Positions 32,839 to 44,819 of a stretch of DNA of 64,000 nt are shown here, in pieces. The position numbers were made by a program, and so were the translations under genes. The notes beneath the pieces are model-generated. The model saw only the letters and a program-made list of their open reading frames with translations. It did no database searches and was not told where the DNA came from. Position 1 is the stretch's first letter; each line of letters opens with the position of its first letter. The DNA is from Pyrrhosoma nymphula (lineage: Eukaryota > Arthropoda > Insecta > Odonata > Coenagrionidae), in the NCBI GenBank assembly GCA_963573305.1, contig OY754327.1:54552244-54616243 (forward strand). Direction: 5' to 3'.

Positions 32839-35800
32839 TAGTTACAATGGCGTGGACGAGTGAACATTCTGCGTTTCACGACGACTTTCGTAGGAACGAT
32901 GCGACAATCTGTACTTTCATTGTAGCGTGAACAGTGTATGTTTGAAACGAAGGAATTCAGGTAACGAGAGGGAAATAACGACTGATTGGAGGGAGAGAAT
33001 TTATTGAAATGGAATCGGAGAAAGTGAGCCATAATGATAGCGTGGGCTTCGATGGATGCTTCCGAAAAGGGGGGGGTTAGGGGTTTAGTCGAGATAGCGG
33101 AGGTAGAACCGAGTTCGGTGTGGTATATTGCGTAGGAGGAGGAAGAAAGAGGTCGAGGGACAAACGAAGAAGCAAGGGGAAGTTTCCTCGCCTTGAACTG
33201 TTGGTGGATGGAGGAAAAGAGCATTAAAAGTTTGGCGAAAGAAGAGGCCTTTAATGATGAATTAAACCTGTCGACGAAGCAATTGTATTCATTTCATTGG
33301 AGAAGACCCAAATATGATTAAATATTTACGGGACCGTGAGCATTACACTCATCCTTTTCGGAGTTTTAGGATTCCGAGAACGTTGATTCATATGATGTTT
33401 TTGAATTGGTGCGAGATAAACGGCGAACATGAAAAAAGCATGTTTCTAGATAGAAGAAAAAAGACTAGAAAACAAATACTGCTCGCAAGAGTTCTCAATC
33501 AGATGACGGAACGTTGAGGGTCAAGCTAACATTACGAGTTTATTCTTTAGTATTTCATTCGGCAAAGTTTTGCGTGAGGTTGCTCTTTAAGTAAGAAGGG
33601 ACTGCTATTTTGTAACGCTCAACCGGTGGTTTCTTGGAAGATTTGGATCTTATTGTTAGTAAAACTACACAAATGGGATTCAGTTTAGGGTACTCAAAGG
33701 ATTCTTTTGAGTTCAACCATTAATCCTCTGGTCATCATATCAACACACAACTCTTCAGGTTACTACTAGCATACACCAATATACTGTCCAGTACAACAGC
33801 TGGACAGAGCGGCAGTTAGTGTAAAGTACTAGCATAGCACTTCATAAATACATGTTGGCCTTACAATAAACAATGGTAAAAATATTGAAATTTTAATAAA
33901 AATACCATTAACATAAAACTGTAACGCACATAAAAGAAAACGCAGAACCATTTTTAGAAATAGAAATTCATTTATTCTTGTGGGAGAAAATACAAAACAT
34001 TTATTCAGTAAAAAACATCGAGAACAAGTGCCTAATTTGATGTACCTAATAGCCGATACTTATGTAACAAATTCCCCAAAACTCTATGCAGCTCAATCTA
34101 CCTAAAACTTAAAACTCAGTTTTGCACCTTCCAATAGCATTGATAAACAATGCAACAAACGTGTTCATTTGCACGGAGAATGGAGGTGATCAAGTACTTG
34201 TGGTAATGAAAACGACATGCGTTGATCGTTACACTAACATGAGGCTGAATACAACCGAGTAATCAATCAACGACTAAAGTTTTAGCACGGGGAAATAGGA
34301 TATTGCATCGTTTGTGAAATGCAACCTTCCAGCGTAATAATGAAAGGATGCTCCATGCACTTTGAGAAGGGAACACCGCCCGCTCGACTGAAAGATGCAG
34401 AAGCAGGCAGTGCGTGCAGTTGAAACGAGCAGAGGATGGATGTCATTTTATTGAGTGTGTATATGTGTGTACGGGATAACAGGAAGGGCATAAGGGCACG
34501 CCGCAAAGGTTAGCAGATCATTGAAACGTGAGATGGGGACTGAAAATAATGGAGGCAATGCGGGGTTTATCAAAAAAATACCAATTTCCGGTGATCTCCG
34601 GACCAACCCCTTTTGCACGGAACGGGAGGTGGCAGAAGCGGATTAGGATCGAAACGAAGCGATATATAGTCCATTGCCTCGGGAGCATATTCTGGATAAT
34701 TAATGGCGTTTCCCCCTCCACCTCCCTCTTACACGCAGTCGTGTCAGGAAACACGGTAAACATTATCGTCCGAGCCGACTTGAAATCCTGGGCCTCGCGG
34801 CTTATCGCCGATGGTTAAAGAGGGAGGATACGTTTGCGAGGGAGACAATATAACACATGTAAATACCGCATTACGTCAACGCTTGGAGATAAAAGGCTGA
34901 ATGGTCGCGAGAAGAGCATGATACCCTGAACTGAATGGTTGAATGACAAAGGTTTTTCGCCCACCCCGTATCGTGATATGTTATCGCGTCTTCTAGCGTG
35001 AAAAGAATGAACGCTCGACGGGTGAGTGAGTGTTGCGTCCGAATTGTGGGTGTGTCCCCGTTCCCATCACGCAAACAGTTACGCTTTCTCTCTCTCTCTC
35101 TCCTTTCATTTCAATTGGGGCTCAAACACGAAATCTTTCGATAGCACGCTAAATGACCAAGAGAGAACACAATTCAAAAAAACGTCAAGTGAGAGAAATG
35201 ATTTCGTATCAGGGGAGAAAAGATGAATTATGAGCATATGAGCAGCTTGCTCGAGCTTAGTAAGAAAGAGGTTTATATTGACCACGTTTTCAAGATAAAT
35301 GTGCTACGCTACCATCACATGACACTTCAAAATAACACATTACGTCCCTTGTCATGGTTACGAAAAGAGTGACACTAAGTCACGGCTCCAACATTTGAAG
35401 AGGAAGGATACTGGTAGGACAAGGGTACAAAAGTATAATTAGGTGAAACTACTCCCACGGTGGCAATAACTTTCACTCAAATAGAAAATTATCGCACCAG
35501 ATAGTTCAGTAAATTCTCACAAAAATAGACTGCTCGTGGCTTCCTTCTTCCAATAAGGCGAGCATTCCCTGGTATTTAAGTGAAATATGTATACATTTTA
35601 ATCATATTTTTTCCAGTTACTTAAATGCTTCTATTTCGTTTTAAATTGAGCTCAGTTGTATTCCTTTATGCCTAATATATTTACTTTTTATGTATCACAA
35701 ATACTGTACGAATATCACGTAACAGCTCGATTATCATCGAAATTTTGTTTTCAGGTAGTGGTTTAAACAGAAAGAAATCACTGATTCGGTGATTCTCTAT

Positions 35801-36580
35801 CAGAAAGAGGTTGGATTTTCACTCAAGATATTTTTCCTTGTTTGTCATCGGTATTTTCCGATTGTCCAAAACAAATTGCATCCTTAGCATACAAGTTCTT
35901 TTTAGCATTACTCTACCTGACAGGTCGCATTAGTGTTGCAAGTTAAAAACTTTAAATAAAATCCCTTTGCAAAAATTAAGAAATAGGGATGAAAAAAAAT
36001 AATTTCGATATAATATCCACGGCCAAGATTTACATCATAACATAAAATCTGATTAACATTTCTGATTTAATCTGATTTAATTCACTAGGTTTATATATGA
36101 TAGCATTTTTTTCCTGTATTGGAATAACAAATATTTGCTTTTGGTCTAAGTAATATATTGTTTTCCATCTCTAGTGCCCTAGTTCAAATCTTTGTAGTGG
36201 CGGAGATTTTACAATGTAATACCGATCACTTTTAGAGTGCCTTGTGGAGGGTACTTCAAGAGTAGTTTCTCGTCCGTCAGATGGGACGATAAGCTCCCCT
36301 AGGTGCCTATTGTTAAGAGTAGGCTGATGTCCACGCCGGGTTACTCTCCACCATTCATCCATTTCCCGAATATATATTCCTGATATCCATTCGTTACTAA
36401 GCCGCCCATCTATCGTTAAAGACACCAATGTTTTCAGTTGTCAGCCACCTCCCCAAATAACTGATCATTCTAGCAATCGAATTTCAAAAGAGCTTCAAAC
36501 ATTATAACATGTAAAACTACGAGAAATTCACAGTTGGTGGTCGCAAGCTCTTACTCATGGTACCAGATATTATTCGATGA
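32839..36580. other. Intergenic DNA, nothing firm
   Basis: A CT microsatellite lies at 35087-35102. CTGTCCAG and CTGGACAG form an 8-bp dyad at 33784-33807. The less AT-rich part at 34500-34820 is open on both strands (96 and 81 codons) without recognisable motifs. The 85-codon minus-strand frame at 36171-36428 is also unrecognised. Confidence 0.45.
35087..35102 (+). repeat. CT microsatellite
   Basis: Eight TC units within a pyrimidine-rich context. Confidence 0.9.
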
Positions 36581-36770
36581 ATCAGAATAAGGATAAAATT
36601 TGCTCGTTCCATAATTGTGATTATTAATTGCAACTGGTTTCAGTACATATTATCATCTTCTTGCCTAGCGGTCAGTCTCGTTCATTGCCAGAAGAAGACA
36701 CTATGTATTGAAACCGGTCGCAGGTAATAAATACAATTGTGGAACGAGCAACTTCTATCCTTATTTTGAT
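36581..36770. mobile_element. Head-to-head inverted repeat of Penelope-like end modules
   Basis: Two arms of about 82 bp (36581-36663 and 36689-36770) are inverted copies at roughly 80 percent identity, with 25 bp between. Each arm, read outward from the centre, has GAAGA, a variable A/T-rich stretch, TGAAACC, a dyad (ACCGGT on the right, ACCAGT on the left), an AATAA-type tail, CAATTGTGGAACGAGCAA and finally a TATCCTTATTTTGAT-like block. The order GAAGA-GAAACC-palindrome-AATAA repeats that seen at 60.4 kb. Such opposed terminal repeats are common for Penelope-like elements, but no coding part remains. Confidence 0.55.
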
Positions 36771-37600
36771 TTATAACGAAGGAGTTCCAGCAATTGGCAC
36801 CTCAAACCACTGCACACAGAAAACATTTGAACAGAGAGATATCCTTCACTTTCGACCATGTCTCACGAAGCAATTTCTGCTTCCTGTCCTCCCTCCGACC
36901 TGTTTTCCTCCTCCTGCTCCGTACGTCTGTCCTCACTCCAAACGGCTGGTTTCTACGACGCACCGATAACGATGTTGTGTCTAAGTCGCAGTTCTTTAGA
37001 GGAGTTCATGGGCTTCGTGTTTTACTCCTCGGAATGTCGTTGACGGTCCATTTGGTTTACTCACCGTCATGTTTTCGTTTGAGACGAGTTTCCCGTATTT
37101 CGATGCGTTAACACATTTGTATACAGTGAAAACCGCGTTTTACAGCCACCACCATTCCAGATATTAAACAGAGAGAGGCCGTGCCGGAGACTCATTTCCT
37201 TACGATTTGTATATTCATCCGCGTAAGTGCCTATATTTCGGATTTGCAATGTCCCAATAATTTTTCCATCACGCAAAATTAAGTGTGAATTATCAATGTT
37301 CTGTGGTTATTTTGTTGGCATGTTGTTAACAACGCATCAAAGAATACTTGAGATTTTTTAGGAGTGTGTAAGCACAACTGAATAGAAGTAAATGGGTCAT
37401 ATAAAAACGTTGAGCGGATTTTAAGGAAGTTCTGTCGTCATCGCGAATAATTATTCGAAAAAGATTACCTAACAAAGGTAATTTGACTAAATCTGGTTTT
37501 AATTAATTCTTTAATATCACTAACTTTATGATTTTGGTGGCCATGCAAAACTGGGTTAATTGGCAATAGAAAAGATCATTCGCATCAAATTACGCTCTTT
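36771..37600. other. Intergenic DNA, nothing recognised
   Basis: Three overlapping plus-strand frames at 36739-37111 (60-105 codons) have no recognisable motif and share the same bases in different phases. Confidence 0.45.
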
Positions 37601-37690
37601 CGCCTCTTATTATAGAGTACTGGCTTCCTATTTCAATACACCGCATTCGAATCCCGGCTGTAACGGAATTTTTCACAGTATTTACAATTT
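37600..37690 (+). repeat. Probable SINE head, degenerate tRNA-like
   Basis: GCATTCGAATCCCGGC at 37647-37662 is a good polymerase III B box in tRNA context, and the GGAATTTTTCAC after it matches the GAATTTTTTTCAC that follows the tRNA-like head at 16.4 kb. The A-box half is weak. Confidence 0.35.
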
Positions 37691-37797
37691 CTATGTGGAG
37701 AGCAATTAAGGTGTACTCCAAGTTTATTAAATACGAGTGTACTAAGTATGTAAAATTGACGCGTAGTAAGTGTTACACCTGAGTAACTGAAAACACC

Positions 37798-38220
37798 TTG
37801 GCCACTTTCGTAAAGGGTATGATAATGCGGATGCTTGGTTTCTCACCACAATTCCTCAATTTTCCAGAAAAGCCTTATTTTACCTACGGGTCCTTAAATG
37901 GCGAAACTGATCTCGGTTGTGGTTCGCCATCCACAAATAGCAAACTAAGACATTTTCATGCCTTCGCACTTATCTTCCTCACGTCAAGATCTCATTTTGA
38001 CGTGCTTGCCCAATGCCATCGGTCTTTCCTGCTGCTCCGTCCATCGTTCATCAATGTCTCCATCTCCTGTACCTTTGGGCATCTGTACATGGGAAGTGGA
38101 CTTAGGCGCTCTTTTATCTGGGTGAGTGACCTAGGTTCTACTTCAATTTGCTTGTTTGCTCGCTCGAAGACGAATCCCCACTCGTCCGGGAAGCGGGTAA
38201 ACCGTGACTCGTGGGATTAG
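37798..38220 (+). other. Unrecognised 140-codon frame
   Basis: The frame begins with a TTG codon at 37798, so an ATG start would be internal. Composition is mixed, with Phe, Ser and Arg frequent. No domain recognised. It overlaps other short frames and I give little weight to it as a gene. Confidence 0.12.
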
Positions 38221-38629
38221 TAAGAGCAAGGAGTCGGAAACGTGGCGGAAGCACACTAAAGCTAGGGATCGTAAAAACTACCTTGATGACCACGGGGGTT
38301 ATAAAAAATGGAGGCGACATTCCGTTGCATTGTTTACATAATCAATTTCACCATTATAATTGGCACAGCCAGGGATTACTCCGACTTACGTTTCCGGTGG
38401 TCGCGTATGATATCTGCCAAATCTGAATAAAATTGCAAAGGTAATGCGATGTTTTGTGACTGATAGGCCACGCCCACTCGGCTCAAAATCCTTCTTATGC
38501 ACCTGTCATTTCATCACAATCACCGTGCACGGTTTTTCCTCCTCCATTTTCGTTAACCTCCTTGGCAACCACACTGGCGTAGGAAGTCTGAGACTGTGTT
38601 AGTAAAAAAAATATACAATGAAAATTCTT

Positions 38630-38790
38630 AGAGAGCTATATATGTGTTGACTTTCACCCCTGCCAAAATTAGGGTGATGAAATACGCAGATATTGCCATG
38701 AGAATACGTCTACCTTGACCGGGAATCAAACCACAGACCATTGATTGGCTGAGTCAATGCGCCAACCACAAGACTACCCAACCTTTCTAA
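38630..38790 (-). mobile_element. tRNA-derived SINE, copy 1
   Basis: On the minus strand a tRNA-like head (about 38784-38705) contains GGGTAGTCTTGTGGTTGGCG as A-box region and GTGGTTTGATTCCCGG as B-box region, followed by a body with TATTTCATCACCCTAATTTT and GGCAGGGGTGAAAGTCAACA. The same body recurs at 38950-39040. The end at 38600-38640 is A/T-rich. Confidence 0.65.
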
Positions 38791-38944
38791 TTCTCTTGAA
38801 AATTTATGAAAGGCTTAAGGAAACTAGATGTCATGCCCTTGAGATCTACCAATGATGGAAAACAACAAGGGAAAAGAGGGCATCAAAGAAGTCACAACCC
38901 GTAAGGTTGAAAGCTATAACATCATATACGTCTTGATTAGATCA

Positions 38945-39075
38945 GTATGTGATGATTTCCACCCCTGCTGAAATTATGGCGATGAAATACGTACGAACTG
39001 CCACGAAAAAAGGAGAACGAAAGGGTCTTTGCATTGACCCGGAACACTAATGGCCCGTGGTATGATTCCAAGTCC
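38945..39075 (-). mobile_element. tRNA-derived SINE, copy 2
   Basis: The body TATTTCATCGCCATAATTTC and AGCAGGGGTGGAAATCATCA matches copy 1 in the same direction, about 310 bp away. The tRNA-like part is worn (GTTCCGGGTCAA remains). Confidence 0.6.
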
Positions 39076-40845
39076 AGGTGATTTTTTCCTCGCGGCAGTT
39101 AATACTTCTTTTAGAAAGTCTACTGAGAACCACATTCAAATGCGCAGGTGTAAATAAATATGCAAATGTGTATAAGTAATCGATATGAAATAAGACATTA
39201 AAGCCACCGGAAGAAAACATGGGACTTGAACGCGTGTGGAACACTGGAACTCCCGATAATCATTCATGGGTATCATCACCACCAAATAAAACAAAACACA
39301 TATTAATAGAGATTTAGCTCATTACTTTTGGACACATTTGCATACGTATAATAATGGGCACATATGCTTATGAGTAAAGAAATTTTAGGTGGTATAAAGG
39401 AAAATAACTGTGTGGAGACTATCCATATAAAATAACCATGCAATTTGTTGTACATATTTAAAAAATGGAATGTACAAGAATCAGTAAAACTCTAAAAATA
39501 AATTATGAATTACATGATCCCATATCAAATAAAATTAGAACATTTTTTGAGCTAATATTCGTTCCTCACATACACAAAAATGCTCTTCTTCTAATTAGTA
39601 CTTATTGTCAGTTATACTCAACGATAAAGCAATGAGTGATATTCCACCATGCACATAAAACATATTTAAATAAGTTTTCTACTGATCGTTTTTTTTAAGG
39701 TTTTAGTATCTGAACTTAAAATGGATTGCTTAAGGTAAATTGACTCAATTTGAATTACAAAGTGGTTCAACAGGAGCAAAGTGTTCCGCTGTGTTTGATA
39801 ACATGCTGAATAGGGTTTATACTCCCGAGACTAATGATTCTCCCATATGGAATACGCCCACAATATGGAATGTAGGCCGAAAGATGTTGCTTGAATAAAT
39901 CCCTTCGGAAATTCATCTTGAATTAGGACGGCTTGGTTGGGTAGCCGCTTCACACACACACATAATACACACTCGGTCGTAATAGGAAACTATAGGTACA
40001 TACGAAACTCGGTTTAGCTATATGTTCCTTTCCTGTTGAGTTTTGAACACAGTTTTGTATGACAAGACTAAACATTTTCGGAAAATGGAAATAGGAAGGA
40101 GAAAAGTCGGGTGTGGTTATGTAGGGGGGAAGGGCTAGAAGATTTATGTGCATACGTCTGCCTGCAATATCGATCAATATTTAGAGCGGCCGTAGAGGTT
40201 CTTGCAGCGTCTTTTGGGGTCCACCCCAAGTCAACATTCCGAAATCGAAACGAAGCAACTTTACCCCTTCCTTCACGGGCATAGTGACTCTGATCGAAGG
40301 CCTAATTAGACTCCCTTTTCGAAGGGGTGCGTCGTCTCTTATTTCCTCCGGGATTTTTATTCAGTATGGACCTGAATCTGGAATTATACTTGGAGTTTCT
40401 TGACTTCGACATTTTATATCACTTTTATATTTGGTGCAAAGTCAGAAAATGGAGTATCTAATCATACAGATCTTGACAATATATTTTGTTTGACTTCAAA
40501 ATTACCGCACTAGTACATTAGAGTCGCAAGATGTACTGCGCGGATATTTTCGTGGCTGCGGCCTACAGGGAATAATGTAGCTAATACAGATGAAATAGAC
40601 TAAAAAGTGGACAAGTTTGAAATGCATTTCTTAACGTACACAATGATACTTCATTGATTAGGTTATTAGATAGGTAGTTTTTCTTAGGTAAAGCTTGGAT
40701 TCAGAAAGGCAATTATGTGTGATAATTTAAATCACCAGCATCTCTCAAAAATCTGCTTTACTTTTTAGATTTTAAATAACGCAGTGCACATGTCTGTTAA
40801 CACATCTACGCATGTTTTATTCTTTCCTGGCATGTAGAGTGATGA
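39076..40845. other. AT-rich DNA, nothing recognised
   Basis: A short CA run lies at 39952-39964. The patch at 40180-40340 is less AT-rich and has several CpG dinucleotides. No gene or element named. Confidence 0.5.
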
Positions 40846-40847
40846 AA

Positions 40848-40908
40848 GTGCATCCCTTGCCACAAACCTCTCATGTAGCTTAGAGAGTGCTCTGGTGATG
40901 TAGAATGG
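40848..40908 (+). repeat. Dispersed repeat, diverged copy (CCACACACCCTTGAGG family)
   Basis: CATCCCTTGCCACAAACC, TCATGTAGCTTAGAGAGTGC and TGATGTAGAATGG align with the family in order but with many differences. Confidence 0.4.
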
Positions 40909-41930
40909 AAAAGGAGGCAGAGGTAGCGGTGTATGAGTGTGTGAGGGGCGGGAAGCCAGGGAAGGGTGCCGCCATAAATTTTCCCGAGGGAGGATGGGGG
41001 ACAGGTTCCATTCCCTCCTTGAACAGTATTCCGACTAACAGGTGCTTTTAAATAAATGGCGTCAGCATTCCAGTGTTAATCGATTTGTAAAGCATTTCTC
41101 CCTAGAAAAAATTACTGGCATGCACCATTTCGTCGGAAGAATATGTTACCAATCATGGATTTAATTTTCCTGGTACTTGTTTTTATATAAAGTCTCAAGA
41201 AAGGAAACAACCGCCAGGAAAGATAGATGTAGCTCCTAGACATTGCTTCCAATCATTCATTCGCACGGAATTAGTGAATGCTTAATATGCAACATCCTAT
41301 TGTTATTTGGATGATAAAACGATCAATTGGTGCGGTTGCAGCATAAAGTACTAATAACTCAACCTATATCGTCTTATAGATGGCAGGGAGAAACTCTGAG
41401 AATAATTTTCTTTTGTAATTGAAACCGAAGAGAACTGTTGGATAGCCATCGAAATATGCGCCAACCATAAATAAAATCTCTAGAGACGCTGGAAACGGCC
41501 TTCATTAATGTTCTCAATTTGTCTTTTCAAGTCTCTCTAGCTCAATGCTCATGACAATTTCACTCGCTAGAATTGAGTATTATTTCACTAATATTTGGAG
41601 CCAATGCCTTTCCTGCATAACACATGAATAATAGGCAAACATATATTATAAAGGTCATTCTGGAGATATATTTTATTAAGATTAGGTCCGTAGTTTTTTA
41701 TTAGGGATGCGACCGACGGCTGAGGTAATTTCAGCCATTTACAATTGGCAATAGGGTTGGTGGGAGAGGCATATTTTAGTAATGGAAGAAGGGTGAAGAA
41801 AAACTTTTCGCGTCGGCATTAGCCTGCTCTTGACGAAAGGCGACGAGAGGTTCACAGTTGAACGTCCTATTCGAAGGACGGAGTGATGGACTTAAGTGCT
41901 CTTATTTTAACACCTAAGTAGGGAGAGGTA
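40909..41930. other. Intergenic DNA, nothing recognised
   Basis: A purine-rich patch occurs at 40900-41010. No other feature seen. Confidence 0.5.
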
Positions 41931-41934
41931 TTGC

Positions 41935-41995
41935 AATAAAAAATTACGGGATTTGATCCCGGGTCCTCGGGATGATGAGCCTGTATTATATCCTC
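41935..41995 (-). repeat. Possible tRNA-like SINE head fragment
   Basis: On the minus strand AGGACCCGGGATCAAATCCC fits a B box (GATCAAATC), preceded by GGCTCATCATCCCG and followed by GTAATTTTTTATTG. Short and without a clear A box. Confidence 0.3.
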
Positions 41996-42099
41996 ATCTA
42001 AATTTCGATCACTATTTTTAAGCTTAGAAGAAGCAGGAATTAGTTCTTATTCATGATAACGTCCCCTTTTTGTTATTATTAAGACGGGAAGGAGTATCA

Positions 42100-42170
42100 C
42101 TGAATAAATTAAGTTTTCGTTTCATCCCTCCTTTAGAATTCACATCGATGGATAATGAGCGTAGAATACG
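42100..42170 (+). repeat. Direct repeat, first copy
   Basis: TTTCGTTTCATCCCTCCTTT, then CACATCGATGGATAATGAGC, recurs at 42747-42790 as TTTCGCTTTCATCCCTCCCT and CCACCGTGGATAATGAGC. The two are about 640 bp apart in the same direction. Confidence 0.5.
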
Positions 42171-42235
42171 AAAGCTTAAGCCTTTTGTGAAAAGTACCAA
42201 TGTACAACCTTCACTATGTGAAAAGTCATATCTCT

Positions 42236-42290
42236 TGAATTGGACTCGAACTTGGATCTCCCAATTGCTCTTAGGTGCGTGCCTTTTCCG
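42236..42290 (-). repeat. Possible tRNA-like SINE head fragment
   Basis: On the minus strand CTAAGAGCAATTGGGAGATC and CAAGTTCGAGTCCAATTC include a good B box (GTTCGAGTC) and part of a D-arm/anticodon-like stretch. Confidence 0.35.
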
Positions 42291-42299
42291 TTTTGTCTC

Positions 42300-43690
42300 T
42301 GCACGGAAGAATGATTAATCTCTGGATCGTGCATTTACCAGAGAAACCATCCTCTGGTTGGTCATACAACGCAGACCCTCACTCGGGATATCAGGACACA
42401 TATCTCCAACATGTCAATTTGGTGTCAATCTTGGTGAATTTACACGCTGATAAGCTTTACGTGGGTGCGCAGACTATATCTCTCAATCGCACTTTATACA
42501 AAAAAAGGTTTTTTTATACGTATATTTCAAGAATAACGCAATTATTCAAAAATTGTCTTCTTCTTTGAAGTCATTCAGGCGTAGTCGACCGTGAATGAAG
42601 TTTTAAGTGCCAGAGGCATCATACTTATGCTACAAAATATTAGTTTAGTTTAATGATTTTTCTAGCACCAATTTTGCATTTAGAATAATAATATTTCCCA
42701 AAAGTAACTGAAAGAAGGGAATGACAGACGCTGGAGATAGATTTTTCGCTTTCATCCCTCCCTGAAAATACCCACCGTGGATAATGAGCACGGGGTGGGC
42801 GGGTTCGTTTGCTTGGAAAAGGTGGGAAGGGAAAGACAGGGGGGAGTAAACAACATTAGTTGAATGGGATTACGCCTCCCTCACTTGAAACAAAGAGGGA
42901 GATGTCCTTTACCTTGTGTTTCCGCGGTAGAAAGGGAGTGACGCACCCCCGCCCTTCAAGCTTCCCTTTGAAACTCGCGTGGAGAAGGATTTTTTAGGTC
43001 GCCTACCTCATGTATATTCTCCTTCGTCCTTAACGAGGTGACTGGGGTAAGAGATGAGAAAGAGGGCGGGGCAAAAATTTTCTGAGAAATAATTTGAATA
43101 ATTCGAGCGAATTTGGGGATACGAAAGCGAAAGCTAACATTAGATGACGAAATTAGGGTCAATTTATACAATACTGAGGGAATGCAAAAGAAAATAAAAA
43201 GAGGCAATTAAATAATAATCCGCGCAAAATCAAGTGATTCAATCACTTTTTATAGGGCTCCTGAAAAATTCATGTGCAAAGTTATCATTGCATATGTTAC
43301 TGTGGAAACATTCACGTGTGATTTACTTTCCTCTCCTTTGGGCAGAGAATCAGGTTATTTCCGAGAGAGTTCGCTAACAAATTAGTTAAACATACATGCT
43401 AACTACCGAGGGGATGGTCGGTGAAATTTTCCCAAAGCATTATATCTGCATTGCATTTAAAGGTATAAACAACAAAAATCTCCGTGTAAGTCTCAGTCAG
43501 AATAAAACACCCAATATTATCTTCACTCAACTACCACCAAATTGTAAATACGGTTGATCATATAAATAGACTTAACGTGAGATAATGATACACAACATCA
43601 CACGCCACTTTCATATTTAGACTTAGGTGCACAACACTGGGGAATACGTTTTGTTGAAAAGGTATTTACTTCGCAGTATACATGTATTTG
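42300..43690. other. Intergenic DNA, nothing recognised
   Basis: Apart from the second copy of the direct repeat near 42750 and a G-rich patch at 42790-42850 nothing is recognised. Confidence 0.5.
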
Positions 43691-43691
43691 T

Positions 43692-43787
43692 GGCAAATGA
43701 ATAGATCGAAATACGGCATTTAAACAAAATATTAATCATGGCAAATGAATAGATCAAACTCCAGCTTTTAAAGAAAATATTGATCAT
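43692..43787 (+). repeat. Tandem duplication of 48 bp
   Basis: Two adjacent 48-bp units (43692-43739 and 43740-43787) begin GGCAAATGAATAGATC and end AAAATATT-ATCAT. They differ at about ten positions. Confidence 0.85.
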
Positions 43788-44220
43788 TAATGTTTTCTCT
43801 TACATTCTATAAGCCATGTCTCTCAGGTGCCTCATAAATCATTAGGTCATTAAAATATCTCTCACTCTATTATTTGCGTATGGCACGACAACACACAGGA
43901 ATCTCTTACAAGAGTAAATAAATATTTTCAAATACTAAGCGACTTTTTTTAAATAAGGTAAATCTCACCAAGGAAAGGAATAAAAATACAAATTATCAGA
44001 ACTTCTAAATTTAAAAAAAAATCAAAATACCTCGTATATATATTTATGGGGACAACCATAAATGCGAGGGCATAAGCTTGATTCGACCTATCAAAGGGAT
44101 AATTTTCGCGATCACATAATAAATAACAATAATCCCGGTTATAATCCTAATCATTTGTTCCGGCATTTGTGGACATATTCACACTTATTAGCTTGCACTT
44201 GTCAATATATTTTAAATAAA
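43788..44220. other. AT-rich DNA, nothing recognised
   Basis: No gene or repeat recognised. Confidence 0.55.
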
Positions 44221-44226
44221 AGTCGT

Positions 44227-44755
44227 TCACCCATCTAAATATGCATTTATAGATGCATCTAAATCCGCAATTGCATACACACATAAATGCGCAACTTGTC
44301 ACCCATATGAAAAAAGATTTCATGTTTTACCATCAAATTCTTAGTGTAAATTCTTCTCGGGATTTATACCGGGTTGAATTGGCAAAAAGTACCCAAGTTT
44401 CAACGGACGACTCGTCCATTGTTTTCAGGGTATTGGAAAACGATGGACGAGTCGACCGTCAAAGCATCAGTACTTCTTGCCAATTTATCCCGGTGGTAAT
44501 CCCAAAAAGAATTTAAGCTATCTCCCATATGTGTGCAGAATGGGTCACCCATCAAAATGCGCAATTGTTCAAGCATTTCAATGCACAATCGGTCAGTCAC
44601 TTAAATTCCCTATCGTTCACGCATCTGAATGTAAACTTTCTAACGCATCTAAATGCGCAATTTATCGCCACGTTTGGTCATCCATCCAAATGCGCAAACG
44701 GTCATCCATCTGAATGTCCAATCGTTCACGCATCGGAACGCTCACCTGTATACTG
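44227..44755 (+). repeat. Degenerate 24-bp minisatellite, interrupted
   Basis: Imperfect units of about 24 bp, near CATCTAAATGCGCAATTGTT plus CACC/CACG, run from 44227 to 44315 and from 44520 to 44755. In one frame they read as an eight-residue repeat, T-H-L-N-A-Q-L-V. The array is split by the foldback at 44347-44515. Confidence 0.8.
44347..44515. mobile_element. Foldback element inside the minisatellite
   Basis: Two 80-bp arms (44347-44426 and 44436-44515) are inverted copies with 64 of 80 positions identical and a 9-bp loop. Outer ends read TAAATTCTT; arms share ACCGGG, AATTGGCAA, AAGTAC and CGACTCGTCCAT blocks. Read on the minus strand the left arm starts CTGAAAAC, an 8-bp stem AATGGACG with CGTCCGTT, then GAAAC, a variant of the module found at 29.3, 36.6, 46.8 and 60.4 kb. 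No transposase is present. It has the form of a MITE or opposed Penelope-like ends. Confidence 0.75.
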
Positions 44756-44819
44756 ATGTAAAGTAGCTACTGTTATTGCATTTAAATGTGCAATTCCAGC
44801 AATTTTTAACATACAATTT

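Noticed and set aside
32730..33224. 164-codon minus-strand frame as a gene
   Set aside because: Its C-terminal end is encoded by a copy of a dispersed repeat (32784-32838) and the rest has no recognisable domain.
33750..33765. Further CTGAAGA module on the minus strand (AACCTGAAGAGTTG)
   Set aside because: No hairpin or GAAA follows.
44227..44755. CRISPR-like array
   Set aside because: Units are contiguous without unique spacers, degenerate, and in a eukaryotic setting; it is a minisatellite.
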